A stretch of 64,000 bases of DNA from Gammaproteobacteria bacterium UBA5078 (GCA_002416505.1 DIAM01000021.1:429118-493117), one strand, 5' to 3'. Positions 27,218 to 36,769 are shown, counted from the stretch's first letter. A program made the numbers and translations. Notes: generated by a model not told the origin, from the letters alone.

Positions 27218-27601
27218 TTGAGCAGCTTTCCTGAAGATTTAAAATATGCCCCTTCCCACGAATGGGTTCGAATCGAGGCAGACGGCAGCGTCGTCATGGG
27301 CATCTCGGACCACGCACAAGAATTACTCGGTGACATCGTCTTTGTCGAATTGCCCACCGAAGGCGCGCAGGTCACCGCGAAAGCTGAGATGAGCGTGGTC
27401 GAGTCTGTTAAGGCAGCCTCGGACATCTACGCGCCCGTCTCCGGGACTATCGTCGAGGTCAACCAGGCCTTGCTCGACTCTCCCGAGACCGTCAACACAT
27501 CACCGTATGGCGATGGCTGGTTCTGTCGAATCAAGCCAAGCGATGCGGCAGAACTAGACGCGCTGCTCGATGCAGACGCGTATGCAAAAATTTGCGAATA
27601 G
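27218..27601 (+). CDS. gcvH: Glycine cleavage system H protein
   Basis: 127-residue lipoyl carrier shuttling the aminomethyl group among P, T and L proteins. The lipoylated lysine lies in VESVKAASD (near residue 62). The start is TTG at 27218: GAGGA stands 7 nt upstream, and the protein then begins LSSFPEDLKYAPSHEWVR, as usual for the family. The ATG at 27164 lies inside gcvT and would add 18 odd residues. Lipoyl-domain strands and the ending WFCRIKPSD are intact. Confidence 0.95.
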   Translation: MSSFPEDLKYAPSHEWVRIEADGSVVMGISDHAQELLGDIVFVELPTEGAQVTAKAEMSVVESVKAASDIYAPVSGTIVEVNQALLDSPETVNTSPYGDGWFCRIKPSDAAELDALLDADAYAKICE

Positions 27602-27780
27602 GCACAGACCTAGAGCAGACCAGCCTGTGAGAGTGACAATAACAATGCCGGAATCGCAATTTCGGCTTGGGCCACGCCAATGCGCGTGGCTCGTTGTGAA
27701 CCGTTTTTTCAATTTCGCACCATTATAGGTCCAGGGCACAGCTTCGCGCCCTGACCCCGAGTATTTTACCGAGGTAATTC
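27602..27780 (+). other. gcvH-gcvP intergenic spacer with hairpin
   Basis: 179 nt separate gcvH from gcvP. A 7-bp stem GCCACGC-N6-GCGTGGC lies at about 27671-27690, with a T6 run 14 nt later, so it could attenuate the transcript between the two genes. No glycine-riboswitch-like pattern was recognised. An AT-rich -10-like ATTATAG is present near 27722, too weak to call. Confidence 0.35.
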
Positions 27781-30708
27781 ATGGGCAGCATCGCGTCACC
27801 GTTACAAACTCCTTCAAGCAAGACACTGGAACGTCTGCAAAATACCGATGAGTTCATCGGCCGTCATATCGGCCCCGACGCAGCGGAAATAGGAGCCATG
27901 CTTAAGGAACTGCAAATTGACTCGCTAGAGCAGTTAATCGAGAAGACCGTACCCGGTTCGATCGCGCTCAAGCGCCTACTAGCGCTGGACAAACCCGCGA
28001 CGGAAGCCGCCGTCCTAGCCCGCCTTAAGGCGATGGTCGCGCAAGATACGCCCGGCCGCTCCTTCATAGGTCTTGGCTACTACGACACGATTACCCCTAA
28101 CGTGATTCTGCGCAACGTGCTGGAGAATCCAGGCTGGTACACCGCCTACACGCCCTATCAGCCCGAGATTTCTCAGGGTCGCCTAGAGAGCCTGCTAGCC
28201 TATCAGCAGATGGTCCTAGACCTGACCAGCATGGACTTGGCCAATGCCTCACTACTAGACGAGGCGACTGCAGCGGCCGAGGCAATGGCCTTAGCCAAAC
28301 GTGTCACCAAGAGTAAGAGCAATCAGTTTTTCGTCGACGAACAGTGCTTCCCACAGACTATCGATGTGCTCAAGACTCGCGCCAGCAATTTCGGCTATGA
28401 ACTCATCATTGCCGATCTATCCACACTCGACAGTCACGACGTGTTCGGCGCGATCTATCAGTACCCAGCCGCCTCGGGTGCGCTTAGCGATCTTGGCCCA
28501 AGCATCGACGCGCTGCACGCTAAGGGCGCCATCGCCGTAGTCGCGGCCGACCTGATGAGCCTCGTGGTACTCAAATCCCCTGGCGAGATGGGCGCGGATG
28601 TCGTACTGGGCAGCACCCAACGCTTCGGTGTGCCTATGGGCTATGGCGGGCCACATGCCGCCTACTTCGCGACTAAGAATGATTTTAAACGTGCCGTGCC
28701 GGGTCGCATTATTGGCGTCTCTATCGATGCCCGTGGCAAGCAGGCCTTCCGCATGTCTCTACAGACGCGCGAGCAACATATTCGCCGTGAGAAGGCCAAC
28801 AGCAACATCTGTACCGCGCAAGTGTTGCTCGCCAATATTGCCGCGATGTATGCGATGTACCACGGCCCAGAGGGCTTGCAGACTATATCTGAGCGCATCC
28901 ACCGCCTCACGGCGATTCTCGTCGCGGGCCTGCAGGCGAAGGGCGTGAGCATTGCGAATGCCTGCTTCTTCGACACCATCACTCTGGCAACGGATGCGCA
29001 GACGCGCAGCACTATCCTCGCACGCGCTACGGATGCCGGCCTGAACTTGCGCATCGACTTGCCCGAGAGCATCGGTATCAGCCTCGACGAGTGCACGAGC
29101 ACGCAGGAGATAGAGGCACTGTGGAAGGTCATCCTTGGCGACAAGGCCGCCGGCCTTTGTGTGAACGAGCTCGACGCAAAGATCTGCGCAGGCACTGACA
29201 AGATCGCTGGCATCCCAGACTCTCTAAAGCGCCAAAGCGCATTCTTAACGCATCCGTTCTTCAATCGCTACCACAGCGAGACAGATATGCTGCGTTACCT
29301 CAAGCGCCTAGAGAACAAGGATCTTTCGCTCACCCATGCGATGATTCCGCTGGGCTCTTGCACGATGAAATTGAACGCCACGGCAGAGATGATCCCGATC
29401 ACTTGGCCGGAGTTCAGCAAGCCGCACCCATTCGTCCCAGTCGAGCAGACGCCTGGTTATCGAAACATGATTCAAGAACTCGAAGACATGCTTGCCGAGA
29501 TCACGGGTTTCGATGCCGTGAGCATGCAGCCTAACTCCGGCGCTCAGGGCGAGTACGCAGGCCTGTTGGCAATACGCAATTATCTCAATAGCATCGGCCA
29601 GACTCAGCGCGACGTTTGCCTGATCCCAAGCTCCGCCCACGGCACCAACCCAGCTAGCGCTCACATGATCAGCATGAAGGTCGTGGTGGTCGCCTGCGAT
29701 AGCAACGGCAATATCGATGTCGAGGACCTGCGCGCCAAGGCTGCGGCTCACAAAGACACACTCGCCGCATTGATGATCACCTATCCGTCTACACATGGCG
29801 TGTACGAAGAGGGCGTGATGGAGATCTGTAAGATCGTGCACGACCACGGCGGTCAAGTTTACATGGACGGCGCGAATCTCAACGCACAGGTCGGCGTCGC
29901 ACGCCCGGGCGATATCGGCGCAGACGTCTCCCACGTCAACCTGCACAAGACCTTCTGTATTCCACACGGCGGTGGCGGCCCAGGCATGGGGCCGATCGGC
30001 ATCAAGAAGCACCTGATTCCCTTCGTAGCCAACCACCCGCTCGTAACCCTCGACGGCCCGAACCTTGGCAACACCGCGGTCTCTGCGGCTCCTTGGGGTA
30101 GCGCCGGCATTCTGCCTATCTCGTGGACCTATATCGCATTGATGGGCGCAGAAGGCTTATTGAAGGCGACGCAAGTGGCGATCCTCAACGCCAATTATAT
30201 TGCCCGCAAATTAGAGCCTCACTACCCAGTGCTCTATACCGGCCGGAACGACATGGTGGCACACGAGTGCATCATCGACCTACGCCCCCTCAAGGCCGCC
30301 TCTGGCATCTCCGAAGAGGATGTCGCGAAGCGCTTGATGGACTACGGTTTCCATGCGCCGACTATGTCATTCCCGGTCGCGGGCACATTGATGATCGAGC
30401 CCACAGAGAGTGAATCCAAGAAAGAGTTGGATCGTTTCATCGAGGCGATGATTAGCATTCGCAAGGAGATTGCGCGAGTCGAGTCTGGCGAGTTGGATGC
30501 GGAGAACAATCCGCTCAAACATGCGCCACACACACTCGAAGATGTGATGGACAATAGCTGGGAGCGTCCCTACAGCAAGCAGGAAGCGGCGTGGCCGGTA
30601 CCGGCATTGAAGGAGAGCAAGTTCTGGCCCTCCGTCAATCGCATCGATAACGTCTACGGCGATCGCAACTTGTACTGCGCGTGCCCTCCGATGGAAGATT
30701 ACATCTAG
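27781..30708 (+). CDS. gcvP: Glycine dehydrogenase (decarboxylating), P protein
   Basis: 975-residue PLP enzyme that decarboxylates glycine and loads the remaining aminomethyl group on GcvH. This is the fused form with both halves (P1 ~1-460, P2 ~480-975). The PLP lysine is in SHVNLHKTFCIPHGGGGPGMGP (P2 half). The N-terminal FIGRHIGP and PLGSCTMKLNA are also diagnostic. CGAGG precedes the ATG. Last gene of gcvT-gcvH-gcvP. Confidence 0.98.
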   Translation: MGSIASPLQTPSSKTLERLQNTDEFIGRHIGPDAAEIGAMLKELQIDSLEQLIEKTVPGSIALKRLLALDKPATEAAVLARLKAMVAQDTPGRSFIGLGYYDTITPNVILRNVLENPGWYTAYTPYQPEISQGRLESLLAYQQMVLDLTSMDLANASLLDEATAAAEAMALAKRVTKSKSNQFFVDEQCFPQTIDVLKTRASNFGYELIIADLSTLDSHDVFGAIYQYPAASGALSDLGPSIDALHAKGAIAVVAADLMSLVVLKSPGEMGADVVLGSTQRFGVPMGYGGPHAAYFATKNDFKRAVPGRIIGVSIDARGKQAFRMSLQTREQHIRREKANSNICTAQVLLANIAAMYAMYHGPEGLQTISERIHRLTAILVAGLQAKGVSIANACFFDTITLATDAQTRSTILARATDAGLNLRIDLPESIGISLDECTSTQEIEALWKVILGDKAAGLCVNELDAKICAGTDKIAGIPDSLKRQSAFLTHPFFNRYHSETDMLRYLKRLENKDLSLTHAMIPLGSCTMKLNATAEMIPITWPEFSKPHPFVPVEQTPGYRNMIQELEDMLAEITGFDAVSMQPNSGAQGEYAGLLAIRNYLNSIGQTQRDVCLIPSSAHGTNPASAHMISMKVVVVACDSNGNIDVEDLRAKAAAHKDTLAALMITYPSTHGVYEEGVMEICKIVHDHGGQVYMDGANLNAQVGVARPGDIGADVSHVNLHKTFCIPHGGGGPGMGPIGIKKHLIPFVANHPLVTLDGPNLGNTAVSAAPWGSAGILPISWTYIALMGAEGLLKATQVAILNANYIARKLEPHYPVLYTGRNDMVAHECIIDLRPLKAASGISEEDVAKRLMDYGFHAPTMSFPVAGTLMIEPTESESKKELDRFIEAMISIRKEIARVESGELDAENNPLKHAPHTLEDVMDNSWERPYSKQEAAWPVPALKESKFWPSVNRIDNVYGDRNLYCACPPMEDYI

Positions 30709-30726
30709 TCGGCAGGCAATTCGGTA

Positions 30727-30749
30727 ATGGCCCTGCACATCAGGGCCAT
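30727..30749 (+). terminator. Hairpin after gcvP
   Basis: Perfect 9-bp stem ATGGCCCTG (30727-30735) / CAGGGCCAT (30741-30749), 18 nt after the gcvP stop. No long T-run follows, so it may only stabilise the 3' end. Confidence 0.45.
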
Positions 30750-30767
30750 AGCCAAACTGTTAAGCCT

Positions 30768-30803
30768 CAGAGAAGTAATGAGAGTTCTTTGATTACTTCT
30801 CTG
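30768..30803. terminator. Bidirectional hairpin overlapping the yebE stop
   Basis: Perfect 12-bp stem CAGAGAAGTAAT (30768-30779) / ATTACTTCTCTG (30792-30803). The stop codon of the minus-strand gene (30793-30795) lies in the right arm. Positioned between convergent gcvP and the YebE-like gene. Confidence 0.5.
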
Positions 30804-31503
30804 TGGCGCTGACTTGGTGCTCAAGATGAGCGACTAGATCGAGCGGCAGGTTAAGACGATGCCCAAGTGCTTGTAAATAAGCGCGCTCGGCAGGATGATC
30901 CAAGTCAATTGCTATTCTTGAGATAAGATATAACTCTGTGGCCTGTTCAATCCCTTGCACTGCCGCCACCAGTTGCCCCATATCGGCCGGTTGATTCAGG
31001 GCATCAAACACGAATGCTTTACTCTCCGCATCGAGCCCCATTTTTTCTACTTGTTCAAACAGGTTTTTTTGCTCCTGCACATCGATGTGGCCGTCGGCCT
31101 TAGCAGCAGCGATCATAGCTTTGATCATCACTAACTCAAAAGACTGACCGCCAGCGGCAGGGGTCGCGCCTGGAATAAAACTTCGGTCCAGATTCGCTAC
31201 ATCAGTCTGGCTTGCAAGAGGGGCACTTGCCACCGCTTTCCCACCCTCCCAATTCTGGTAGGCCTTATATGCCAAGGCGCCAGCGGCGGCTGCACCGCCA
31301 TAGCCCACTATTCCACCAGCCATTTTGCGCATCTTTTTACTGCCCACCAATAGGCCTAGAATACCCCCGGTGATAGCACCGCCACCGAAACCACCCAGCC
31401 CAACATTGTCCAGACTCTGTTTAGCTGTCGACCCAGCCTGACCGATTTGAGAGGTAGCGTTGGGGCCTAAGAATTTTTCCAAAAGTGCATTCGCGTTTAT
31501 CAT
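30793..31503 (-). CDS. YebE-like DUF533 membrane-associated protein
   Basis: 236 residues. A glycine-rich hydrophobic stretch (GGAITGGILGLLVGS and GGIVGYGGAAAAGALAYKAY, residues ~38-85) is followed by a TerB-like helical domain (~128-225, MIAAAKADGHIDVQEQKNLFEQVE). This is the DUF533/YebE architecture, an inner-membrane protein reported in E. coli stress regulons. Specific function unknown. Gap of 61 nt to the upstream ABC exporter stop. Confidence 0.75.
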   Translation of the reverse strand: MINANALLEKFLGPNATSQIGQAGSTAKQSLDNVGLGGFGGGAITGGILGLLVGSKKMRKMAGGIVGYGGAAAAGALAYKAYQNWEGGKAVASAPLASQTDVANLDRSFIPGATPAAGGQSFELVMIKAMIAAAKADGHIDVQEQKNLFEQVEKMGLDAESKAFVFDALNQPADMGQLVAAVQGIEQATELYLISRIAIDLDHPAERAYLQALGHRLNLPLDLVAHLEHQVSATEK

Positions 31504-31564
31504 GTGATTTCAGACTCTCGTGAGTTAAACGTTGACTCTTCAGCGCTTGTGTTATGGGAACTCT

Positions 31565-33394
31565 CTATAAGTATCCTTGTGCTTGCAGCCTAAATAACCG
31601 GGCATATTGTCCGTTTCTTTCAAGCAATAATGCGTGTGAGCCTTCTTCGATAATCTCGCCTTTATCCAGCACTATAATGTGATCGGCGATGCGCACCGTG
31701 GAGAAACGATGCGAGATAATGATCGAGATGCGATTCGCGGTTAGTTCGCGGAAATGCGCGAAGATCTCTGCCTCCGCCTTCGCGTCAATCGCCGCGGTTG
31801 GTTCGTCGAGAATCAACACATCGGCATGGTTGCGCATGAAGGCCCGCGACAACGCAATCTTCTGCCATTGCCCACCCGATAACTCCTTGCCGCCCTTGAA
31901 CCATGTTCCGAGTTGAGTCTCGTAGGAGTCCGGCATGTGTTGGATAAAGTCGGCGGCCAGACCGTCTTTCGCCGCAGTCTCTATCTGGCTCTGTTGCGCC
32001 ATATTGTCGACATCGCCGATGCCAATATTATCGCCAACCTTCAGCTGATAGCGGGAGAAGTCTTGGAAGATAACGCCGATCTTATAGCGTAGCGCTTCGA
32101 TGTCCCACTCCTGCAGGTCGAGGCCTTCTAAGAGAATACGTCCGTGGGTTGGAGTGTACAGACGGGTTAGGAGTTTAATCAGCGTAGTCTTTCCAGAACC
32201 ATTCTCTCCGACGATGGCGAGACTCTCGCCGGCCTTAATATGCAGGTTCACATTGTTCAGCGCTGGCCGAGTACTCTCGGGATAGTAGAAGCTCACGCCC
32301 TCGAAGCGAATCCCGTCCTGTGGATGCGGACCCTGCGTCTGCGTGCCAGTGGTCTCTGACACTTCGTGGTCGAGAAACTCCACCAGATTCGAGAGATAGA
32401 GATTGTCCTCGTACATACCATTGATCGCGGTAAGACTATTGGTGACCGAATTCTGGCCCTGGCGAAATACGGCGATGTACATCGTCATCTGACCGATCGT
32501 AATGGTCGTCGCGATCGCGGCGAACACTACCCAGCCATAGGCAAAGTAGAATGCAGCACTGGCCACTAGGCCTAGGAGATAACCCCACAGGCCGCGGCGT
32601 AATACTAGGCTACGATCCTCCTCATAGATGCGCAGAAAGATGTCCACATAACGCTGCAGGAACAGCTTGCCAATCTTGAGAAGCTTAACCTCCTTAACGC
32701 CGTCTTCGCGGGTCAGCACCATCTCGAGATAGATCTGCATCCGCCGTTCGGCCGAGCGGGAGCGTTGATTGCGGAATGCCTCACCGGAGAATTTCGCTTC
32801 CGCAAGAAAGGCGGGCAGCCCGGCGAAACCCAGCAGCAACACTGCCCATGGTGAGAATTGAAACAGTAAGAAGCCATAGCTCACTAGTGAGATGGATTCG
32901 CGCACTAGATCGAAAGTACGCACCACTAGGCTCAATGGTCGACTCGAGGCCTCCCGGCGCGCGCGAACTAGCTTGTCATAATATTCGGAGTCCTCGAAAT
33001 GCTGCAGCTCTAGGGTGAGAGACTTCTCCAAGATCATCACATTGATCTTATTGCCCAGTAACACCCGTAGTATCGACTGGCAAATCGTACTGACTCTCTG
33101 TACTCCAGTGATGAAGACCACCAAGCCGGCCTCACACAGCACATAAAAAATTGTCAGCCGAGTTGCGGCCTCTTTGCCCTCGCTGGGGGCCTGGATAGCG
33201 GTCACCACGGCGTCCACGATCAACTGGCCGACATAGGCTATGGCCGCAGGAAGAACGCCGGCGAGCAAGGTCGCCACGGCCATGGTGATAGTGAGTGCAG
33301 CACTGGTGCTCCACACTATCTCGATTGCCACGCGGCTGTATTTGAAAACAGAGAAGAATTTAGTGATTAACTGGACGGGGGCGGATTGCTTCAA
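31565..33394 (-). CDS. ABC exporter, fused permease and ATPase
   Basis: 609 residues: an N-terminal six-helix exporter domain (~25-340) and an ATPase domain (~360-605) with Walker A GENGSGKTT, signature LSGGQWQKIALSRA and Walker B VLILDEPTAAID. It would work as a homodimer or with an unknown partner. The frame opens with TTG at 33394 (GGA 7 nt upstream); no ATG lies near, so TTG is likely the start. Substrate unknown; the NHD-style QWQKIALSRA resembles lipid/peptide exporters. Confidence 0.85.
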   Translation of the reverse strand: MKQSAPVQLITKFFSVFKYSRVAIEIVWSTSAALTITMAVATLLAGVLPAAIAYVGQLIVDAVVTAIQAPSEGKEAATRLTIFYVLCEAGLVVFITGVQRVSTICQSILRVLLGNKINVMILEKSLTLELQHFEDSEYYDKLVRARREASSRPLSLVVRTFDLVRESISLVSYGFLLFQFSPWAVLLLGFAGLPAFLAEAKFSGEAFRNQRSRSAERRMQIYLEMVLTREDGVKEVKLLKIGKLFLQRYVDIFLRIYEEDRSLVLRRGLWGYLLGLVASAAFYFAYGWVVFAAIATTITIGQMTMYIAVFRQGQNSVTNSLTAINGMYEDNLYLSNLVEFLDHEVSETTGTQTQGPHPQDGIRFEGVSFYYPESTRPALNNVNLHIKAGESLAIVGENGSGKTTLIKLLTRLYTPTHGRILLEGLDLQEWDIEALRYKIGVIFQDFSRYQLKVGDNIGIGDVDNMAQQSQIETAAKDGLAADFIQHMPDSYETQLGTWFKGGKELSGGQWQKIALSRAFMRNHADVLILDEPTAAIDAKAEAEIFAHFRELTANRISIIISHRFSTVRIADHIIVLDKGEIIEEGSHALLLERNGQYARLFRLQAQGYL

Positions 33395-33439
33395 GAATGT
33401 GTCCGGCTAGAAAGGCGGTTGATGCATAGGATAACGCAA

Positions 33440-33470
33440 CAGCCCTCGCAATGGATCACTGCGAGGGCTG
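33440..33470 (-). terminator. Terminator hairpin after the exported methyltransferase-like gene
   Basis: Perfect 11-bp stem CAGCCCTCGCA (33440-33450) / TGCGAGGGCTG (33460-33470), 12 nt beyond the stop of the gene at 33483. On the minus strand it is followed by only a short T-containing run. Confidence 0.55.
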
Positions 33471-33482
33471 CAATCGCGTGTC

Positions 33483-34223
33483 TTACATGCCGCTCTTGGT
33501 CAGCTTCACGATGAAGCGATCAGTGTTGCGTTCGAGTTCGGCTGCAGAGGATGGCAGTGAATGATCGTCAGCGGGATTGTTGAGAATCTCATTGTCGCTT
33601 TCCATCATTGTAAAGCCTGCCTGACGAGCCGCCTCTAGGACTGACTCCTCGGCGATACGGTGCAGTGCAGCATTATCCGCACCCAGGGTGCCCGCGTGGT
33701 CGATGATGGCGAATACGCCACCTGGCTTAAGCACTGCTTTAACCGCTAGCAGCATCGCTTGGGCTGCTTCGGGATCGCGATTATAGACATCATGAATGTT
33801 CATGTTAGTGATCGCAAAATCCACAGAGTTTGGCGCTATGCCTAGCTCGTTTAGATCCTTGTTCACACGCTCAACGTTGTTAAGACGGCCATCTACGCGC
33901 GCCGAAACGGTAGCTTCGGTAGTGCCACGAGCCAAGGATGCGGGGCTATTCTGCATATAGACCGTGCCTTCTGGACCTACCGCAAGGGACAGTACTTCTG
34001 TAAACCATCCGCCTCCGGCCATTACGTCAAGCGCGGTCATGCCTTCTTCGAGACCTAAATAAGCCAACGTTGGTACGGGCTTGCGGCCAGCGTCTAGGGC
34101 TTTATCGGCATCGCTGCGATCTGCTGAGGCGAGTGCCGCGGTCAATTTATCGGCATCGATTGCCATGGCGCTAGCGCCAACGAACATTGCTGTAGCAGCT
34201 ACTAGAGAGAGTAACGATTTCAT
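33483..34223 (-). CDS. Exported SAM-methyltransferase-like protein (COG4798 type)
   Basis: 246 residues. The N-terminus has a Sec signal (MKSLLSLVAATAMFVGASAMA), then a Rossmann methyltransferase core with glycine-rich motif I ALDVMAGGGWFTEVL, motif IV-like VDFAITNMNIHD and GGVFAIIDHAG. An exported class I methyltransferase fold is odd because SAM is cytoplasmic; such COG4798 proteins exist but lack a known substrate. AAAGG stands 8 nt before the ATG. It has its own terminator. Confidence 0.75.
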   Translation of the reverse strand: MKSLLSLVAATAMFVGASAMAIDADKLTAALASADRSDADKALDAGRKPVPTLAYLGLEEGMTALDVMAGGGWFTEVLSLAVGPEGTVYMQNSPASLARGTTEATVSARVDGRLNNVERVNKDLNELGIAPNSVDFAITNMNIHDVYNRDPEAAQAMLLAVKAVLKPGGVFAIIDHAGTLGADNAALHRIAEESVLEAARQAGFTMMESDNEILNNPADDHSLPSSAAELERNTDRFIVKLTKSGM

Positions 34224-34449
34224 AATGACAAACCTTTTATGATTGTTGTGCGAAAAATTCCCATCGTGTTCTATTTCCTACCAAGACCTAGACCGTAATT
34301 AGGGCGATCCCATTACGCGGGTTTGCTGATTGCCGAGACAAGGGATTAGCAAGGAATGTAGGCGACTTAGCATAAACCAAGCGCTGGCGGGAGTACACCG
34401 ATAGCGAGTGATTGCTTTCGTGGCGGGGCTTAGGGGGCAGAACTAGGAC

Positions 34450-34692
34450 CTAGTGCAGTCTATGGACGCTCATGAGCTCGCTCTCGAAGATTTTCTTAAC
34501 GCGCATCAACTCCTTTACACCGATGCTGGACTCCACACTGGGCAGGTGGTTCTCAATGTCGCGCAAAATATTGGTAATACAGCCGGTATCGAGTGTACTG
34601 AGGTCCATATCGAAGGGCCAAGAAGGGTCTTTTAGCATCATGGTGATGACTCCTGAATCGTTTCCCATGCTCGACTGACAGGCCTGCAGCAC
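34450..34692 (-). CDS. Small hypothetical protein
   Basis: 80 residues from GTG at 34692, or 72 from ATG at 34668. Neither start has a good ribosome site. The translated text is protein-like (TLDTGCITNILRDIENHLPSVESSIGVKELMRVKKIFESEL, amphipathic helices) but matches nothing I know. It lies between the methyltransferase-like gene and the UbiI-like gene, in the same direction as both, in its own interval. Confidence 0.4.
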   Translation of the reverse strand: MLQACQSSMGNDSGVITMMLKDPSWPFDMDLSTLDTGCITNILRDIENHLPSVESSIGVKELMRVKKIFESELMSVHRLH

Positions 34693-34736
34693 ACTGGGGG
34701 ATAACCATTCATCGGCCTAAACCAGAAAACCTTGAA

Positions 34737-35984
34737 CTAGCCTCGCTCCATGCCCATCGCGGAACGCATGAGCTGATGCTTGATGACGGCGCTGCGGTCT
34801 ATGCCGGACATGCCGGCGTTGCGCAGCCAGCGCAGTGGCAAAGGCTGATCGGCGAATAGACGCTTGAAGCCCTCCATAACCCACATCATGCCGAGGTTGT
34901 GTCCAATACGGCGGCGCTGATAGCGGCGCAGATAGCGCAGCTCGCCAATGGCCAGATGCTTAGAATGGGTGCGTTGCACTTCTTCGGCCAGTGCTTGTGC
35001 ATCGAGAAAGCCAAGGTTTACCCCTTGTCCGGCGAGGGGATGAATCGTATGGGCCGCGTCGCCGATCAAGGCGATGCCCGGCTGCACATAGTCCACGGCG
35101 TGACGCTGACGCAAGGGAAAGCTATAGCGGGTGTCTAGGTGTTCGATCCTGCCTAATTTATTCTCAATAGCTGCCTGTAAGCGTCTGGCGAACTCTGTGT
35201 CGTCCATCGCCATGAGGGTCTGCGCGTAGGCGGGCAGGACCGACCAGACGATCGAACAGTGCTGTTGAGTGTCCGCAACATCGAGGCTTTGCTGCAGTGG
35301 CAGGAAGGCGAGGGTGCCCTCGTCCATGAAGCGCTGAATCGCCGTTGCGCCATGGGGCCGCTCGGTCTTAACGGTGCAGACGATCGCCTGATGCTCGTAG
35401 TCCCACTCCTTGGTCTGGAAGCCAGCCAATTCGCGCACCTTCGAGTTTGCCCCGTCCGCGGCCACTAACAGCGCCGCGCTGATCCTACGACCATCCTCTA
35501 GCGTGATGCTGACTTGCCCCTTGCTGTTGCTGGGCTCTAAGCCATCGAGCGCCACCGGTGCCAGCACATCGATATTCGCGATAGCGGCTATGCGCGTGTA
35601 GATCGCGGCAAGAAGAACCGCATTCTCCACTATGTGGCCTAGCGCTGTGGCGTGAATCTCTTGGGCGTTGAAGTGAATAGAGCCTGTGCCGTCGGCATCC
35701 CAGACATGCATGTCGGAGTAGGGAGCGCAGCGTCTGGCGCACACCCCCTGCCATACACCCAGCGACTCTAAGAAGGCCTGCGAGGCTGGCGTGATCGCAC
35801 TAACACGAGGATCGAAACTATCTGCAACTCTCTGTTGGCCAGCGAGTTTCCCCAAATCCAGACTATCTACCACGGCGATGCGTAGACCCGAATCGGCGAG
35901 CGCCAGCGCGAAGCTCGCACCCACCATGCCTCCGCCAGCAACAAGAACATCGTAGTCGAGGTTTTTCGCGTTATCGTCAGACAT
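34737..35984 (-). CDS. ubiI: UbiI/UbiF-type FAD-dependent ubiquinone hydroxylase
   Basis: 415 residues of the UbiH/UbiF/VisC/COQ6 family: N-terminal FAD motif DYDVLVAGGGMVGASFALAL and the C-terminal GDAAHTIHPLAGQGVNLG. It adds a hydroxyl to the ubiquinone ring. I start at the ATG at 35984 (MSDDNAKNLDYDV); the frame is open to 36092 but the extra 36 residues are not family-like. The GD before AAH distinguishes it from UbiH. The choice of UbiI over UbiF is from proximity to ubiH and pepP. Confidence 0.8.
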   Translation of the reverse strand: MSDDNAKNLDYDVLVAGGGMVGASFALALADSGLRIAVVDSLDLGKLAGQQRVADSFDPRVSAITPASQAFLESLGVWQGVCARRCAPYSDMHVWDADGTGSIHFNAQEIHATALGHIVENAVLLAAIYTRIAAIANIDVLAPVALDGLEPSNSKGQVSITLEDGRRISAALLVAADGANSKVRELAGFQTKEWDYEHQAIVCTVKTERPHGATAIQRFMDEGTLAFLPLQQSLDVADTQQHCSIVWSVLPAYAQTLMAMDDTEFARRLQAAIENKLGRIEHLDTRYSFPLRQRHAVDYVQPGIALIGDAAHTIHPLAGQGVNLGFLDAQALAEEVQRTHSKHLAIGELRYLRRYQRRRIGHNLGMMWVMEGFKRLFADQPLPLRWLRNAGMSGIDRSAVIKHQLMRSAMGMERG

Positions 35985-36235
35985 CTCACACTCGTGAAAA
36001 GCGCCGCCCTGTGGCAGCCAGAATCTAGGAGTATAGCCGCAACAGGCCTGTGCGGACAGACTCGCCCCCCAGAGTCGACCCGCCCTCGACATATAAGGCG
36101 ATTGAAGCGCGGGCGCGAATACTCGATACTGAGCGCTTGCTCTATCCCACTACACTGCTGCCTAGGCGTCTATCATGCCTCTAGCAACTCTCACAATGCC
36201 GGTCGCGACTGGCTAAAGCAAAGGTCAAAGAGAAT

Positions 36236-36730
36236 ATGAACGCCACCTCATCGCAGGCCGCCAGTGCACAGCAATTCCTCAGCGTAGAAGAGGCCAAACA
36301 ACATGTTGGAGAAGAGGTTGGCATATCCCCATGGCTCGAGATCACTCAGGAGCGTGTCAATCAGTTCGCGCAGGCCTCGGGTGATTTCCAGTTCATTCAT
36401 GTCGACCCGGAGCGCGCCAAGGCAGAGACCTCGTTCGGCGGGCCCATCGCCCACGGCTTTCTTACCCTGTCTCTGCTGTCGCTTCTGAGCGCACAGAGCA
36501 GCACCATCAAGATTAAAGATTGCCGCGTCTTGATCAATTATGGCCTCGATAAAGTACGCTTCATGAACCCCGTAAAGGTGGGCGCGCGAATTCGTGCACG
36601 CTTCACTCTAGAGAGTGTGGAAGAGAAATCACCAGGCGCTTTTCTGTTGAAGCATAAGGCGCTTGTCGAGATCGAGGGCGAGACTAAACCGGCCATGATC
36701 GCCGAATGGCTCGGCATGTCGGTGCGCTAA
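36236..36730 (+). CDS. MaoC-like (R)-hydratase
   Basis: 164 residues with the hot-dog hydratase-2 signature FIHVDPERAKAETSFGGPIAHGFLTLSL (residues ~57-85), including the Asp/His catalytic pair. It may hydrate enoyl-CoA, e.g. for polyhydroxyalkanoate precursors or acyl-chain metabolism. Inserted as part of a short plus-strand pair between the ubiI-like and ubiH genes. Confidence 0.88.
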   Translation: MNATSSQAASAQQFLSVEEAKQHVGEEVGISPWLEITQERVNQFAQASGDFQFIHVDPERAKAETSFGGPIAHGFLTLSLLSLLSAQSSTIKIKDCRVLINYGLDKVRFMNPVKVGARIRARFTLESVEEKSPGAFLLKHKALVEIEGETKPAMIAEWLGMSVR

Positions 36731-36769
36731 TTTCTAGCCTCAACGGCTATCACTTTGAGAGTTACTACT

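Noticed and set aside
28662..29264. 200-codon minus-strand frame inside gcvP
   Set aside because: Same reasoning: mirrored codon composition within a conserved gene.
29308..30036. 242-codon open frame on the minus strand inside gcvP
   Set aside because: Antisense to conserved gcvP P2 domain including the PLP site; no ribosome site and no recognisable domain.
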